Shown: positions 29,859-39,006 of the stretch, one piece after another
Layout of the letters: each line of letters opens with the position of its first letter
Numbering within the stretch: position 1 is the stretch's first letter
Assembly: GCF_005117025.1 (NCBI RefSeq)
Contig: NZ_SWCO01000002.1
Coordinates: 186,001-250,000, forward strand
Direction: 5' to 3'
DNA length: 64,000 nucleotides
Source: Alteromonas portus
Lineage (GTDB): Bacteria; Pseudomonadota; Gammaproteobacteria; Enterobacterales; Alteromonadaceae
Notes under the pieces: model-generated
Told to the model about the DNA's origin: nothing
Databases searched by the model: none
Seen by the model: only the letters and a program-made list of their open reading frames with translations
Translations under genes and position numbers: made by a program

Positions 29859-32800
29859 TTACCGCGACTCCTTTGCAAAATCGGCAATAATATCGCTAAT
29901 AAACGCGATGCGCTCTTTAGCTGTTTCGGTCTTTTTCACCAAACGCAGTTTTTGGCTTCCTTCAAACTTAAAGGTGTTGGGTTTGGTTTGTACCAAGCTG
30001 ATAATAAAGCCCGGGTTGACCTTGGTAGTTTCTTTAAACTCTATGGTACCGCCTTGGGCCGACAAGTCTACTTTTAGAATGCCTAAGTCTTGGGCTTTTA
30101 GTTTAATTTCAGCCACTTCTATCAAGTTTTTAGCAGGCTCTGGTAACAGGCCAAAACGGTCGATACATTCTACCTGGAATTCGTCAATGTCGTCTTGCGT
30201 TGTGCAGCTTGCCAAGCGTTTGTATAGCGATAGGCGAGTGTTAACGTCGGCAATGTAGTCTTCAGGCAATAGGGCTGGAATACGTAATTCAACCTCGGTG
30301 TGGCCTGATGTTGCATCGTCTAATGACGGCTCTCTACCTTCTTTAAGCGCGTTAACGGCTTTATCGAGCATATCCATGTATAAGCTAAAACCAATGCTGG
30401 CAATTTGGCCTGATTGGTCATCGCCTAACAGCTCACCCGCACCACGAATTTCTAAGTCGTGGGTCGCAAGGGCGAAACCTGCACCTAAATCTTCAAGCTG
30501 AGATATAGCTTCTAAACGTTTCACTGCATCTTTGGTCATGCGCTTTGGATGCGGCGTTAACAAGTAGGCGTATGCTTGGTGATGGGAACGACCCACACGG
30601 CCTCTAAGCTGGTGCAGCTGCGCTAGCCCTAAATGGTCGGCTCTATCCATAATAATAGTATTCGCACTTGGTACGTCGATACCTGTTTCAATGATGGTAG
30701 TACACACAAGTACGTTGTAGCGCTGGTGGTAGAAGTCGCTCATTACGCCTTCAAGTTCACGCTCGCGCATTTGGCCGTGACCCACTGCAATACGGGCTTC
30801 GGGAACAATTTCAGCGATTTCTTCAGCCGTTCGTGCAATGCTATCCACTTCGTTGTGAAGGAAGTAAACCTGACCACCACGCAGTATCTCACGCATAATG
30901 GCTTCGCGAATAACGGCTTTGTTTCGCTGCTGCACAAAGGTTTTAATTGATAAGCGACGGGCAGGTGCTGTGGCAATAATCGATAAGTCGCGCATGCCAG
31001 ATAGCGCCATGTTAAGCGTACGTGGAATAGGCGTTGCCGTAAGGGTAAGGATATCAACGTCGGCACGCAGTGACTTAAGCTTCTCTTTTTGACGTACGCC
31101 AAAGCGGTGTTCTTCGTCGATGATCACAAGGCCTAAGTCTTTATATTTAATATCGCTAGACAGTAATTTATGTGTGCCTACTACGATATCTACTTTGCCT
31201 TCACCGATGCGCTCAACCACAGATTTTTGCGCTTTGCCGCTTACAAAGCGGCTCATGACTTCAATTTCAAACGGCCATGCCGCAAAACGGTCTTTGAAGT
31301 TCTCATAGTGTTGCTGCGCAAGCAGGGTGGTAGGCACTAATATGGCCACCTGTTTACCAGCGTTAGCGGCAAGGAAGGCTGCGCGCATAGCAACTTCTGT
31401 TTTACCAAAGCCTACGTCGCCGCATACTAAGCGGTCCATTGCAGATGGGCTTCCCATATCGTGCATAACCGCAGCAATGGCTTGGGCTTGGTCGGGCGTT
31501 TCTTCAAAAGGAAAGCTGTCTGAAAACGCTTGGTAGTCGTCCCAATTAATTTTGTAGGCAAAACCTGGCTTGGCTGCACGGCGAGCGTATACATCTAAAA
31601 GCTCGGCGGCTACGTCACGTACTTTTTCAGCGGCTTTTTGCTTAGCTTTCGTCCAGGCGTCAGAACCTAAAGCGCTTACTGGTGCGCTGTCTGCGTCTCC
31701 GCCGGTGTAGCGTGAAATTAAGTGAAGCGAGGCCACGGGCACATAAAGCTTAGACTGCTTGGCGTACTCAATACACAAATATTCGGTTGCTACACCGCCT
31801 GCATCTAGTGTTTGTAGCCCTAGATAACGGCCAACGCCGTGATCTAAGTGTACAACCGGTTGGCCAATAGAAAGTTCGGCCAAGTTGCGAATTATGGCGC
31901 TTTCGTCGGTGGCGGTGCGTTTATCGCGAAGACGGCGCTGACTAACTTTCTGGCCTAATAGTTCTGTTTCAGTAATGAATAACAGCTCGCCTTCCTGGGT
32001 TTTCCAGCGGAAGCTGTTATCAACCATACCTACGGTAATGCCGATGTTGTCGTGACTTGCAATAAAATCGCTAAAGCTATCGACTATCTTTGGCTTAATG
32101 CCCGCTTTAGCCAGAACGGTTAGCAAGCCTTCTCGTCTGCCTTGGGTTTCAGCACAAAACAGTACTTTAGCCCCGTTGTCAGTGGCGTGCTTTACGGTTT
32201 TAATAAGTCGTTCAGCAGGTACTTTTTTCTGCGAGTTAATCGCAATGTCATCAAGCTTTTCACACTTTAGGTTGGTAGAACCTTGTTTTTCTTCAAGTAC
32301 CTTGCTGGAAAGGGATGCTCTAGGCCACTGTTTAATGGCCCCGAACAGCTCGTTAATAGGTAAAAATAGTTCATCTGGCGCAAGCAATGGGCGGGCTAGG
32401 TTGTAGCGATATTGCTCGTAGCGTTCTTGCACGTCGGCCCAGAAAAATTCGCTAGCGTCTTGCACGTCGCCGTGAAGTAATAACAGGCTTTTCGGGTGAA
32501 GGTAGTCAAAGAGCGTGGCGGTTTTTTCAAAGAAAAGGGGGAGGTAATACTCCACACCGCTTGGCATGGTGCCTTTGCTTACCTGAGAAAATACGCTCTC
32601 AGATGCATTGTTTGCATCGAACTTTTCTAAAAACTGCTGGCGGAAAAGGGTGATTGCTTCTTTATCTGTTGGGAACTCACGAGCCGGTAGTAAGCGAATT
32701 TTATTTACCGCTTCGCCTGAGCGCTGAGTTTCAGTATCGAAATAGCGAATAGAGTCGATTTCATCGTCGAATAAATCTATACGAAACGGCTGATCGCTTC

Positions 32801-33356
32801 CCATAGGAAAGAGGTCGATAATGCTGCCGCGTACCGAAAATTCGCTGTGGCTCATTACCTGGCTTACATGCAGGTAGCCCGCTTGTTCTAGGTTTCGTCT
32901 GAATTGATCCCTGTCTAATGTATCGCCTTTATTTAGCATTAGTAGGTACTTTGCTAAATAGTCGGTAGGGGCAAGACGCTGCATTAACGTGTTAACGGGC
33001 ACAATAAAAATGCCTTCGCCTTGCTGGGTAAAACGAAACAGGGTTTCTAGTCGCTGAGATACGATGTCTTGATGGGGCGAAAACGAATCGTAGGGCAGCG
33101 TTTCCCAATCTGGAAATAAGGTAATGGGCGTATTTTTTGTATTATCGCTTAAGAAAAACGCTATTTCTTTTTCAAGCTTCATTGCCGAGGGAGTATCGGC
33201 GGTAATCAGTACAATTGGGCCTTTATATTGGCTAAGGGCTTGGCTTATACATAGTGCAGCGCTGCTGCCCTGAAGTTGCCCCCACTGTTTGTGATCTTGT
33301 GATGAGGCTTCTTTTTTAGGCGCAGGTAATGGAAGCGATAATAAAGTGGCTGTCAT
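29859..33356 (-). CDS. mfd: Transcription-repair coupling factor
   Basis: 1165-residue Mfd, the ATP-dependent translocase that removes stalled RNA polymerase and recruits UvrA. Seen in order: the UvrB-like N-terminal module (PITLFPDWETLPYDSFSPH), the RNA-polymerase-interacting domain (QPVVHLDHGVGRYLGLQ), helicase motifs (CGDVGFGKTEVAMRAAFLA, IIDEEHRFGVRQKE, TATPIPRTL, HQLRGRVGRSHHQAYAYL) and the C-terminal TRCF domain. The length is normal. It is coupled to csiV downstream. Confidence 0.97.
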   Translation of the reverse strand: MTATLLSLPLPAPKKEASSQDHKQWGQLQGSSAALCISQALSQYKGPIVLITADTPSAMKLEKEIAFFLSDNTKNTPITLFPDWETLPYDSFSPHQDIVSQRLETLFRFTQQGEGIFIVPVNTLMQRLAPTDYLAKYLLMLNKGDTLDRDQFRRNLEQAGYLHVSQVMSHSEFSVRGSIIDLFPMGSDQPFRIDLFDDEIDSIRYFDTETQRSGEAVNKIRLLPAREFPTDKEAITLFRQQFLEKFDANNASESVFSQVSKGTMPSGVEYYLPLFFEKTATLFDYLHPKSLLLLHGDVQDASEFFWADVQERYEQYRYNLARPLLAPDELFLPINELFGAIKQWPRASLSSKVLEEKQGSTNLKCEKLDDIAINSQKKVPAERLIKTVKHATDNGAKVLFCAETQGRREGLLTVLAKAGIKPKIVDSFSDFIASHDNIGITVGMVDNSFRWKTQEGELLFITETELLGQKVSQRRLRDKRTATDESAIIRNLAELSIGQPVVHLDHGVGRYLGLQTLDAGGVATEYLCIEYAKQSKLYVPVASLHLISRYTGGDADSAPVSALGSDAWTKAKQKAAEKVRDVAAELLDVYARRAAKPGFAYKINWDDYQAFSDSFPFEETPDQAQAIAAVMHDMGSPSAMDRLVCGDVGFGKTEVAMRAAFLAANAGKQVAILVPTTLLAQQHYENFKDRFAAWPFEIEVMSRFVSGKAQKSVVERIGEGKVDIVVGTHKLLSSDIKYKDLGLVIIDEEHRFGVRQKEKLKSLRADVDILTLTATPIPRTLNMALSGMRDLSIIATAPARRLSIKTFVQQRNKAVIREAIMREILRGGQVYFLHNEVDSIARTAEEIAEIVPEARIAVGHGQMRERELEGVMSDFYHQRYNVLVCTTIIETGIDVPSANTIIMDRADHLGLAQLHQLRGRVGRSHHQAYAYLLTPHPKRMTKDAVKRLEAISQLEDLGAGFALATHDLEIRGAGELLGDDQSGQIASIGFSLYMDMLDKAVNALKEGREPSLDDATSGHTEVELRIPALLPEDYIADVNTRLSLYKRLASCTTQDDIDEFQVECIDRFGLLPEPAKNLIEVAEIKLKAQDLGILKVDLSAQGGTIEFKETTKVNPGFIISLVQTKPNTFKFEGSQKLRLVKKTETAKERIAFISDIIADFAKESR

Positions 33357-33414
33357 GACGTCCTGTTTTTTAAGTGCAAGATGAGTTTTACGGCTTATAT
33401 ACTGTTGTTAGGGG

Positions 33415-34017
33415 TTATTCAGATCCCGCTTTTTTCTCTTTCGCCCGTTTTCTTAACTGTTGAGTTTGAATATGTAAACTGGCGCGAACTAGAAGCTCCT
33501 GATCTTGCTCTCGAATAGTGTTAAAAATAAAAGCGATATGGTAACTGTCTTCTACTTGCTCGCAAGTAATAACTTCGCCAAAACAAAAAATTGCTGCTGC
33601 TTCGGCATCAAGAAAAAGCTTTAGTTCAGCACGTGTGCCTACTTCTAGTGGATCATTCGACTCAATAATTACGCCACCACCACCCAGTTTTACCGTTTTG
33701 AATCGGTATTCGGGTTCGTCTTGCTGGTGCAACACAAACGACATCATCAGGTCAATTTTTCGGGACTGATGGTTAAGGTATTCGGCCAAGGTTTCAGCGT
33801 GATCGCCTAAATTTCTTAAAGGTCGGATTGCCTGCGCTTCTAAAGCGGCCATTTCACTGGCAATGCGAAATGCATAGGGCATCGATTCTTCTAGATTTTC
33901 TTCATCAGGTACTTTTTCATTGGCACCTAATGGGCGCACGTTTGCATTTATGCTGTGCGCAATAGAAAAGTATTCATCGAATTGGGCTTTTTTTTGTTCT
34001 AGGCTTAGTTCGCTCAC
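33415..34017 (-). CDS. PilZ-domain protein
   Basis: 200-residue protein. The N-terminal part (about 1-80) is helical. A PilZ-like barrel follows, with NHQSRKIDLMMSF in place of the RxxxR loop region and KLGGGGVIIESNDPLEVGT resembling the D/NxSxxG motif. The c-di-GMP-binding arginines are not clearly conserved, so binding is uncertain. The start is GTG at 34017 after AGAGGA. Gene order mfd, PilZ protein, divergent lol permease is, from memory, common in Alteromonadales and Shewanella. Confidence 0.7.
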   Translation of the reverse strand: MSELSLEQKKAQFDEYFSIAHSINANVRPLGANEKVPDEENLEESMPYAFRIASEMAALEAQAIRPLRNLGDHAETLAEYLNHQSRKIDLMMSFVLHQQDEPEYRFKTVKLGGGGVIIESNDPLEVGTRAELKLFLDAEAAAIFCFGEVITCEQVEDSYHIAFIFNTIREQDQELLVRASLHIQTQQLRKRAKEKKAGSE

Positions 34018-34207
34018 ATTATTCCTCTGCCACTAATTCTTGTGCAGTTAGTAACTTATAAGTAGTATACCGACCACGTAGTATACCCACTTTACTATTT
34101 TGGGGTTAACCCGTCATCTCGCCTTTGGGCTACTTATCTGAATTATTTATTCATTAAGCATAGCTAAATGTAAGGCAGATTACCGTATTACTGAAAAGCA
34201 AGGCGCT

Positions 34208-35617
34208 ATGTTTTATCCTCTTTCTGCATTCATTGCTTATCGTTATGCCAAGTCTAACAAAGCAAGCCAAACCAGTTTCGTCTCATTTATCAATCGATTT
34301 TCAGTGGCCGGCATCGCACTGGGATTAATGGCGCTTATTATTGTCGTATCAGTTATGAACGGCCTAGAAGGCCAATTAAAACAGCGCATTTTAGGCATAG
34401 TCCCTCATATCGAAATTACAAAGACACCCATCGCAACAAACAGCCTTAACAAGACACCCACTCAAAAAGACGTTACAGAGACACCCACCTCAACAACTCA
34501 AAAGCCAGAGATTACAGAGACACCCACCTCAACGATGAATACAAACGAGGATGGCAATAGCGAAAAAAGTTTTAGCAAGACACCCACTCAAAACGCAACC
34601 GGGTCGAAGTCTTTAGCGTTAAACGAACTTAGCAAGACACCCATGCAAGGCGTTGTTGCTACGATGGGATATCGAGAAGCAGAAGCGGTTGTGCAATCTC
34701 GCTCAGACCTGCGCGGCGTGCAGGTTCACGGCGTTCAACCTGATGTGATGCTAGAACATACGTTGGTTGCAAATCACATGGAACAAGGTCGGTTTAATGA
34801 TTTAACGGAAGGGAGCTTCGCCGCCATAATTGGACGCTCCCTTGCCATTAAGCTTGAAGCGCGCGTTGGAGACCGCTTGCGAGTTATGGTGGCTGGCGCC
34901 AGTGTGTATACCCCATTTGGAAGAATGCCAAGTCAACGGCTTGTTACTGTGGTGGGTGTCTTTGATATGGGGTCACAGATGGATGACAAGGTGATGTACA
35001 TGAACCTTGCTGACGTGAATCGACTGATGCGTGACCCTAAAGCTAGTGAACAATCGCTTCGACTCTTTTTAGATGATGCGTTTAATTACCAAGCTGTTGT
35101 TGATGAGTTAACGGATAGGGTGGGTGTCTCGGTAAATAATATTCGAACGTGGCGTGAGCGTCAGGGGCCGTTGTTTGACGCGGTGAAAATGGAAAAGAAC
35201 ATGATGACCCTTATGCTGCTGCTTATAATTGCGGTGGCGGCGTTTAATATAGTGTCGGCCCTTGTCATGGTGGTTACCGAAAAGCAGGGCGACATTGCGG
35301 TACTTCAGACTCAGGGTATGTTGCCAAGTTCGGTTATGTGGATTTTTGTATTAAATGGTTTGTTTAACGGAGTAAAAGGCGCGGGTATTGGTCTAATATT
35401 AGGTGTGGTTATTACGCTTAATTTAAACAATATCTTAGACGCGATAGGTTCGCCATTAGCGCTTGCTGCAGACGGTAGAGGCCTACCAATAGACATGGAT
35501 ATAGCGCAAATAGTAAGCATTACTTTGTTGTCTTTATTGCTATGCGTTTTGGCCAGTGTTTACCCTGCACGCAAAGCGATGAAAATAGCACCGTCGCAAG
35601 CGCTTCAAAACGAATAA
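34208..35617 (+). CDS. lolC: Lipoprotein-releasing permease LolC/E family with repeat-derived insertion
   Basis: 469-residue inner-membrane permease of the LolCDE lipoprotein exporter. TM1 (about 30-50) with VSVMNGLEGQLKQRILG and the C-terminal three TM helices (MEKNMMTLMLLLIIAVAAFN, EKQGDIAVLQTQG, ASVYPARKAMKIAPSQAL) match LolC of about 399-415 residues. The excess is a hydrophilic stretch at residues about 71-147 of the periplasmic domain. It contains six KTP/ETP units, each encoded by one copy of the window-wide GACACCCA motif. No lolD or lolE follows. A terminator and a phosphoribosyltransferase gene come next, so the ATPase must be encoded elsewhere. Confidence 0.85.
   Translation: MFYPLSAFIAYRYAKSNKASQTSFVSFINRFSVAGIALGLMALIIVVSVMNGLEGQLKQRILGIVPHIEITKTPIATNSLNKTPTQKDVTETPTSTTQKPEITETPTSTMNTNEDGNSEKSFSKTPTQNATGSKSLALNELSKTPMQGVVATMGYREAEAVVQSRSDLRGVQVHGVQPDVMLEHTLVANHMEQGRFNDLTEGSFAAIIGRSLAIKLEARVGDRLRVMVAGASVYTPFGRMPSQRLVTVVGVFDMGSQMDDKVMYMNLADVNRLMRDPKASEQSLRLFLDDAFNYQAVVDELTDRVGVSVNNIRTWRERQGPLFDAVKMEKNMMTLMLLLIIAVAAFNIVSALVMVVTEKQGDIAVLQTQGMLPSSVMWIFVLNGLFNGVKGAGIGLILGVVITLNLNNILDAIGSPLALAADGRGLPIDMDIAQIVSITLLSLLLCVLASVYPARKAMKIAPSQALQNE
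34421..34643 (+). repeat. Six GACACCCA-motif copies inside the lolC-like gene
   Basis: Same-orientation copies of the core begin at 34423, 34453, 34480, 34519, 34579 and 34636. Left flanks are TTACAA/TTACAG or TTAGCA/TTAACA, as in the intergenic copies. All are read in one frame as lysine or glutamate then Thr-Pro. The spacing is irregular (27-60 bp) but always a multiple of three. Confidence 0.9.
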
Positions 35618-35636
35618 ATAGTTGAATTTACCGTGC

Positions 35637-35672
35637 AAAAGACCGCGAAATTCACTATACTCGCGGTCTTTT
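35637..35672 (+). terminator. Terminator after the lolC-like gene
   Basis: 12-bp stem AAAAGACCGCGA / TCGCGGTCTTTT with a 12-base loop and terminal T run, 20 bp after the permease stop. It isolates the permease from the phosphoribosyltransferase gene. Confidence 0.88.
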
Positions 35673-35694
35673 AAACTTTGCCCAGTGAGACGTC

Positions 35695-36258
35695 ATGAAC
35701 AAGAATTTTATCACCTCGCAATCGCTTCTACAGGATTCCTTTCGCTTAGCGGCAAAGGTGTATGAAGACGGCTTCCGCCCTGACTTTATTATTGGTATAT
35801 GGCGTGGTGGTGCTCCAATTGGTATCGCAGTTCAAGAATTCTTCGAATTCAAGAATACGTCAACCGACCATATCGCAGTACGTACATCGTCTTACTACGG
35901 AATTAACAAACAATCGAAAGAAATCCGTGTTCACGGGTTGCATTACCTGGTTGAAAACGCCAATGCTGACGACAAGCTGTTGATTGTTGACGATGTGTTT
36001 GATTCAGGCCGAAGCGTTGATGCGCTTATTAAGCAAATCAATAAGTTAATGCGCTTGAACATGCCTAAAGATATTCGTATTGCATGCCCATGGTATAAGC
36101 CACAAAACAACACCACTGATATCGTGCCAGATTACTACGTTAACGAAAGCGACGAGTGGTTAGTATTCCCTCACGAAATTGCTGGTTTGTCAGAAGAAGA
36201 AATTCGTGAAGGCAAGGGTGAACTGGCTGAAGTGATGGATATTTTATATAAAAAATAG
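35695..36258 (+). CDS. Purine phosphoribosyltransferase
   Basis: 187-residue type I phosphoribosyltransferase. The PRPP loop is LLIVDDVFDSGRSVD (about residues 100-114). FIIGIWRGGAPIGIAVQEF near the start is typical of hypoxanthine/xanthine-guanine enzymes that salvage purine bases to nucleotides. The length and the acidic C-terminal tail resemble hypoxanthine phosphoribosyltransferase-like proteins of Alteromonadales. The exact base is not certain. It stands alone between two terminators. Confidence 0.82.
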   Translation: MNKNFITSQSLLQDSFRLAAKVYEDGFRPDFIIGIWRGGAPIGIAVQEFFEFKNTSTDHIAVRTSSYYGINKQSKEIRVHGLHYLVENANADDKLLIVDDVFDSGRSVDALIKQINKLMRLNMPKDIRIACPWYKPQNNTTDIVPDYYVNESDEWLVFPHEIAGLSEEEIREGKGELAEVMDILYKK

Positions 36259-36265
36259 CCAATGT

Positions 36266-36283
36266 AACGCTAACGTTAGCGTT
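36266..36283. repeat. 18-bp perfect palindrome at the convergent junction
   Basis: Arms AACGCTAAC / GTTAGCGTT without a loop, between the phosphoribosyltransferase and the convergent histidine kinase gene. It reaches the kinase stop codon. It could form a cruciform or bind a dimeric protein. Confidence 0.5.
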
Positions 36284-37725
36284 TAAGAATTGCTATCTAA
36301 TGTACCTAAACCGCACGATTGTGCGGTTTTTTTATTAGTGCCTATAGATGGGAAAGAGAGGGTAAATGTGGTACCAACGTTAACTTCGCTATCAACATCA
36401 ATTGTGCCACCCATTGCTTCTACAATAGAAAAAGAAATATAAAGACCTAGCCCAGTCCCTTTGCCAGTAGGCTTGGTGGTATAAAAAGGCTCAAAAAGCT
36501 TTTGAAGGGCGTGTTTTTCAATACCACACCCCGTATCTTTTACGGTAATGATAGTATTCTCGCCCTCTTCATACGAAGTAATGGTTAGTTTGTCTCCATC
36601 CTCCATCGCTTGTGCGGCGTTAACGAAAAGATTAACTAAAATTTGGTTCAACTTTCCGGTTTTACCTTTGATGAAAGGCACGTCTGTTAGGTGCTGCTGT
36701 ATTTTTATGCGGTGCTTTAATTCACTGTTTACCAATCTTAAAGCGTGCGTGATGCAATCATTTACGTTGATGGTTTCATCATCAGCAATGTCGGCATCAT
36801 GAGAGAATGAACGAAGGCTTGTAATGATTTCGGTCACCCTGTTAAGGCCTTCTTCCGATTCGCCACAAATATCTGCAATTTCGTCACTGAGTGAGTCGAT
36901 TTTATTGTGCGATTGCCACGAAATTGCGGCTTTGGCAATCTCGGTTCTTTCTTCTGCACTGGAACTAGACGCCAGTTTAAGTACGATTTCCTGCATTTCT
37001 GATAGGGCAGGTAGTACGTTCCTTAAAAAATGAATATTGCTGTTTATAAACGCAATGGGGTTGTTTATCTCATGGGCTACGCCTGCAGCTAACAAGCCTA
37101 GCGACGCCATTTTTTCGGAATCGATGAGGCTTTTTTCTACCTTGGCTTTTTCTTCTTTCAACCTAACGGTTTCAAGCGCCATTAACTTAGCCTGCATTCC
37201 CATTGCCATCTGCTCTGTAAAGGTGCGATATCTGTTGGCCATATCGACATATTCTTGGGTGTAATATCCCAATGATTGATGACAGAAAACAATGACAGCT
37301 TGCTGTTGGTGTACTTTAAATGGGCAATACAATACCGACGTGACGGGAGTTTCAAATAAGGACAAGTGCTGTTGCCACGTTGGCTGCTGCTGAATGTTGA
37401 ACAAAGCTACGGGTTCACTTTTCACGGCACGGGAAAGTGTGTCGTCTATTTTCCATACGGTATTGAGTAAGGGGGAGTGCGTACTGTTTATGCACCTCAT
37501 TTTACCTGCACTCTCATTCTCAAGCACGAAGCAAAACTCGTAGTTGTAAAGGCCTTTAAAGACACTAAACATTTTCTTATACAGGTCTTTTTCGTCTACA
37601 GCGGTAAGCAATACTCGCGTTGCTTCAAGCAAGGCGTCGCTTTCCTTTTTATGCGCTTCCGCTTGTTGTTTTAACCGGTAGACAAGCGCTAAGTCTTCTA
37701 AAACATTTTCGTAATCTTTATTCAT
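36283..37725 (-). CDS. GAF-domain sensor histidine kinase
   Basis: 480-residue soluble kinase with no TM segment. An N-terminal coiled coil (1-45) and a GAF-like domain (about 45-170) precede a second coiled coil (about 180-205). The dimerisation box has H218 in GVAHEINNP. The ATPase domain shows QILVNLFVNAAQAM (N box), VKDTGCGIEK (G1) and PTGKGTGLGL (G2). It resembles NtrB-like hybrid-free kinases, and no receiver or response regulator is adjacent. Its ATG overlaps the stop of the upstream FIST gene (ATGA), so the two proteins are made together and probably form one sensory unit. Confidence 0.88.
   Translation of the reverse strand: MNKDYENVLEDLALVYRLKQQAEAHKKESDALLEATRVLLTAVDEKDLYKKMFSVFKGLYNYEFCFVLENESAGKMRCINSTHSPLLNTVWKIDDTLSRAVKSEPVALFNIQQQPTWQQHLSLFETPVTSVLYCPFKVHQQQAVIVFCHQSLGYYTQEYVDMANRYRTFTEQMAMGMQAKLMALETVRLKEEKAKVEKSLIDSEKMASLGLLAAGVAHEINNPIAFINSNIHFLRNVLPALSEMQEIVLKLASSSSAEERTEIAKAAISWQSHNKIDSLSDEIADICGESEEGLNRVTEIITSLRSFSHDADIADDETINVNDCITHALRLVNSELKHRIKIQQHLTDVPFIKGKTGKLNQILVNLFVNAAQAMEDGDKLTITSYEEGENTIITVKDTGCGIEKHALQKLFEPFYTTKPTGKGTGLGLYISFSIVEAMGGTIDVDSEVNVGTTFTLSFPSIGTNKKTAQSCGLGTLDSNS
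36308..36333 (+). terminator. Terminator for the phosphoribosyltransferase, inside the kinase 3' end
   Basis: Stem AAACCGCAC / GTGCGGTTT, loop GATT, then TTTT on the plus strand. It lies within the last codons of the convergent histidine kinase gene. Confidence 0.8.
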
Positions 37726-38894
37726 TGAGAGAACACTACCGCTGATATCATTAGGTTACCGTGCCTGTTCATGCCATCTAAGAAGCGCCCTTGCTCGCCA
37801 AAAGTAAAAGGTCCACAAATGGGTAATGATGAAAAGCGTTTTTGAAGTGAGCCGAGCATGGAATTGATTTCATCGCCCACCATCAACCGGCACCCTGCAC
37901 AGTAAATCATTAGTACGCCGACTGGTTTCTTATTCTCAGGTAGCAGCATGATCGCGTTATTAATAACACGTTCGGCCCGTGAGGTGAGGCTAGAAATGCT
38001 TCCTTCCATTAATACAAGGTCTTCACCTTCTTTCACTTCAGAAAAAACATTTAACGCACCGCTTTCAACTGAATCGGGATGACAAAGAAGATAATTAACA
38101 GCACCGTTGTCTAATTCTACGGGTTTGCCTAGCGGTGCTGAGGAGGTTAGCCCCAAAATCTGTCCACCGTTTAGCTGATCTGCAATTAATCCATTAGTCA
38201 CGTTGTTGTATGCCATGCTGGCTTGCTCATTATTGAGTTGTAGCAGCTTTCGCCCTTGGACTTTTGTGGCTTTTAATACAGTTTCGGTAGGTTTATAACC
38301 AGAGCTGTAACTTAATCCGAGCGGTGTTGATGGATATAAAACAGCTACTGCAATAATCTGAGGCCCTGCAGAGGTTTTAGTAACTGTGCGCCAGTTGCCT
38401 GAAACGGTATTGTCTGCCATAGAGCCGCCAAAAATAGGGACCTTTTCTCCTACAACGCTGACAAACCCTTCCAATATACTCTCTTCATCACCAGGGGGGA
38501 GCGCACACCAAATGAGTGCAGGGCTTTCGTAAGGCCTTTCGGCGCTTGCCAGCGCTTGCTGCAACGCTGTTGCTCCCGCTTCAAAGGGGCTGCTTTCAGA
38601 TATGTCAGCACTGCCCACACCGTAGGCTCCACTTTCATCGTTAACGCAAAACAGCGCTAAGTTACAGTTGGATGAGACAGTATCGTCATCGCAAAGCAAA
38701 GCGCCTAGGCAAGAGCTAGAGATAAAAAAGGGGAGTGACGAGTCGCCTATAATTGATGGAAGTGCTTCTAAAGGGAAATCAGTATTGCCATAACCTATAA
38801 GCAATGACGGATTCTCATTGGTTAATACAGACGCCATTTCCGAAGCTAAGCTTTCTATCTCATCACACTGTAATGCAAATGTCTGAATCTTCAT
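37722..38894 (-). CDS. FIST-domain sensory protein
   Basis: 390-residue protein with FIST N (about 25-220; SLPFFISSSCLGALLCDD, KVPIFGGSMADNTVSG) and FIST C domains (about 230-370; PVGVLMIYCAGCRLMVGDE, GPFTFGEQGRF). FIST proteins are predicted small-ligand sensors for chemotaxis and signalling proteins, possibly binding amino acids. Two cysteines in YCAGCR are conserved in the family. The ATG at 38894 is preferred, and GTG at 38915 is an alternative. It is coupled to the histidine kinase. Confidence 0.85.
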   Translation of the reverse strand: MKIQTFALQCDEIESLASEMASVLTNENPSLLIGYGNTDFPLEALPSIIGDSSLPFFISSSCLGALLCDDDTVSSNCNLALFCVNDESGAYGVGSADISESSPFEAGATALQQALASAERPYESPALIWCALPPGDEESILEGFVSVVGEKVPIFGGSMADNTVSGNWRTVTKTSAGPQIIAVAVLYPSTPLGLSYSSGYKPTETVLKATKVQGRKLLQLNNEQASMAYNNVTNGLIADQLNGGQILGLTSSAPLGKPVELDNGAVNYLLCHPDSVESGALNVFSEVKEGEDLVLMEGSISSLTSRAERVINNAIMLLPENKKPVGVLMIYCAGCRLMVGDEINSMLGSLQKRFSSLPICGPFTFGEQGRFLDGMNRHGNLMISAVVFSQ

Positions 38895-39006
38895 CTGAGC
38901 CCACCAATCAAACACACCCCTTAATAATAGATTGAATTCAGAAGAACCTTATTAACCATTAGTTTAAAAAGCTTTAAAAGTGAAATGAAAAGAGAAGATA
39001 GTTTGC

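Noticed and set aside
34953..35128. Two TGGGTGTC cores in the conserved part of the lolC-like gene
   Set aside because: They encode VVGVFD and RVGVSV. The first at least is a family-typical sequence, so they are not counted as insertions.
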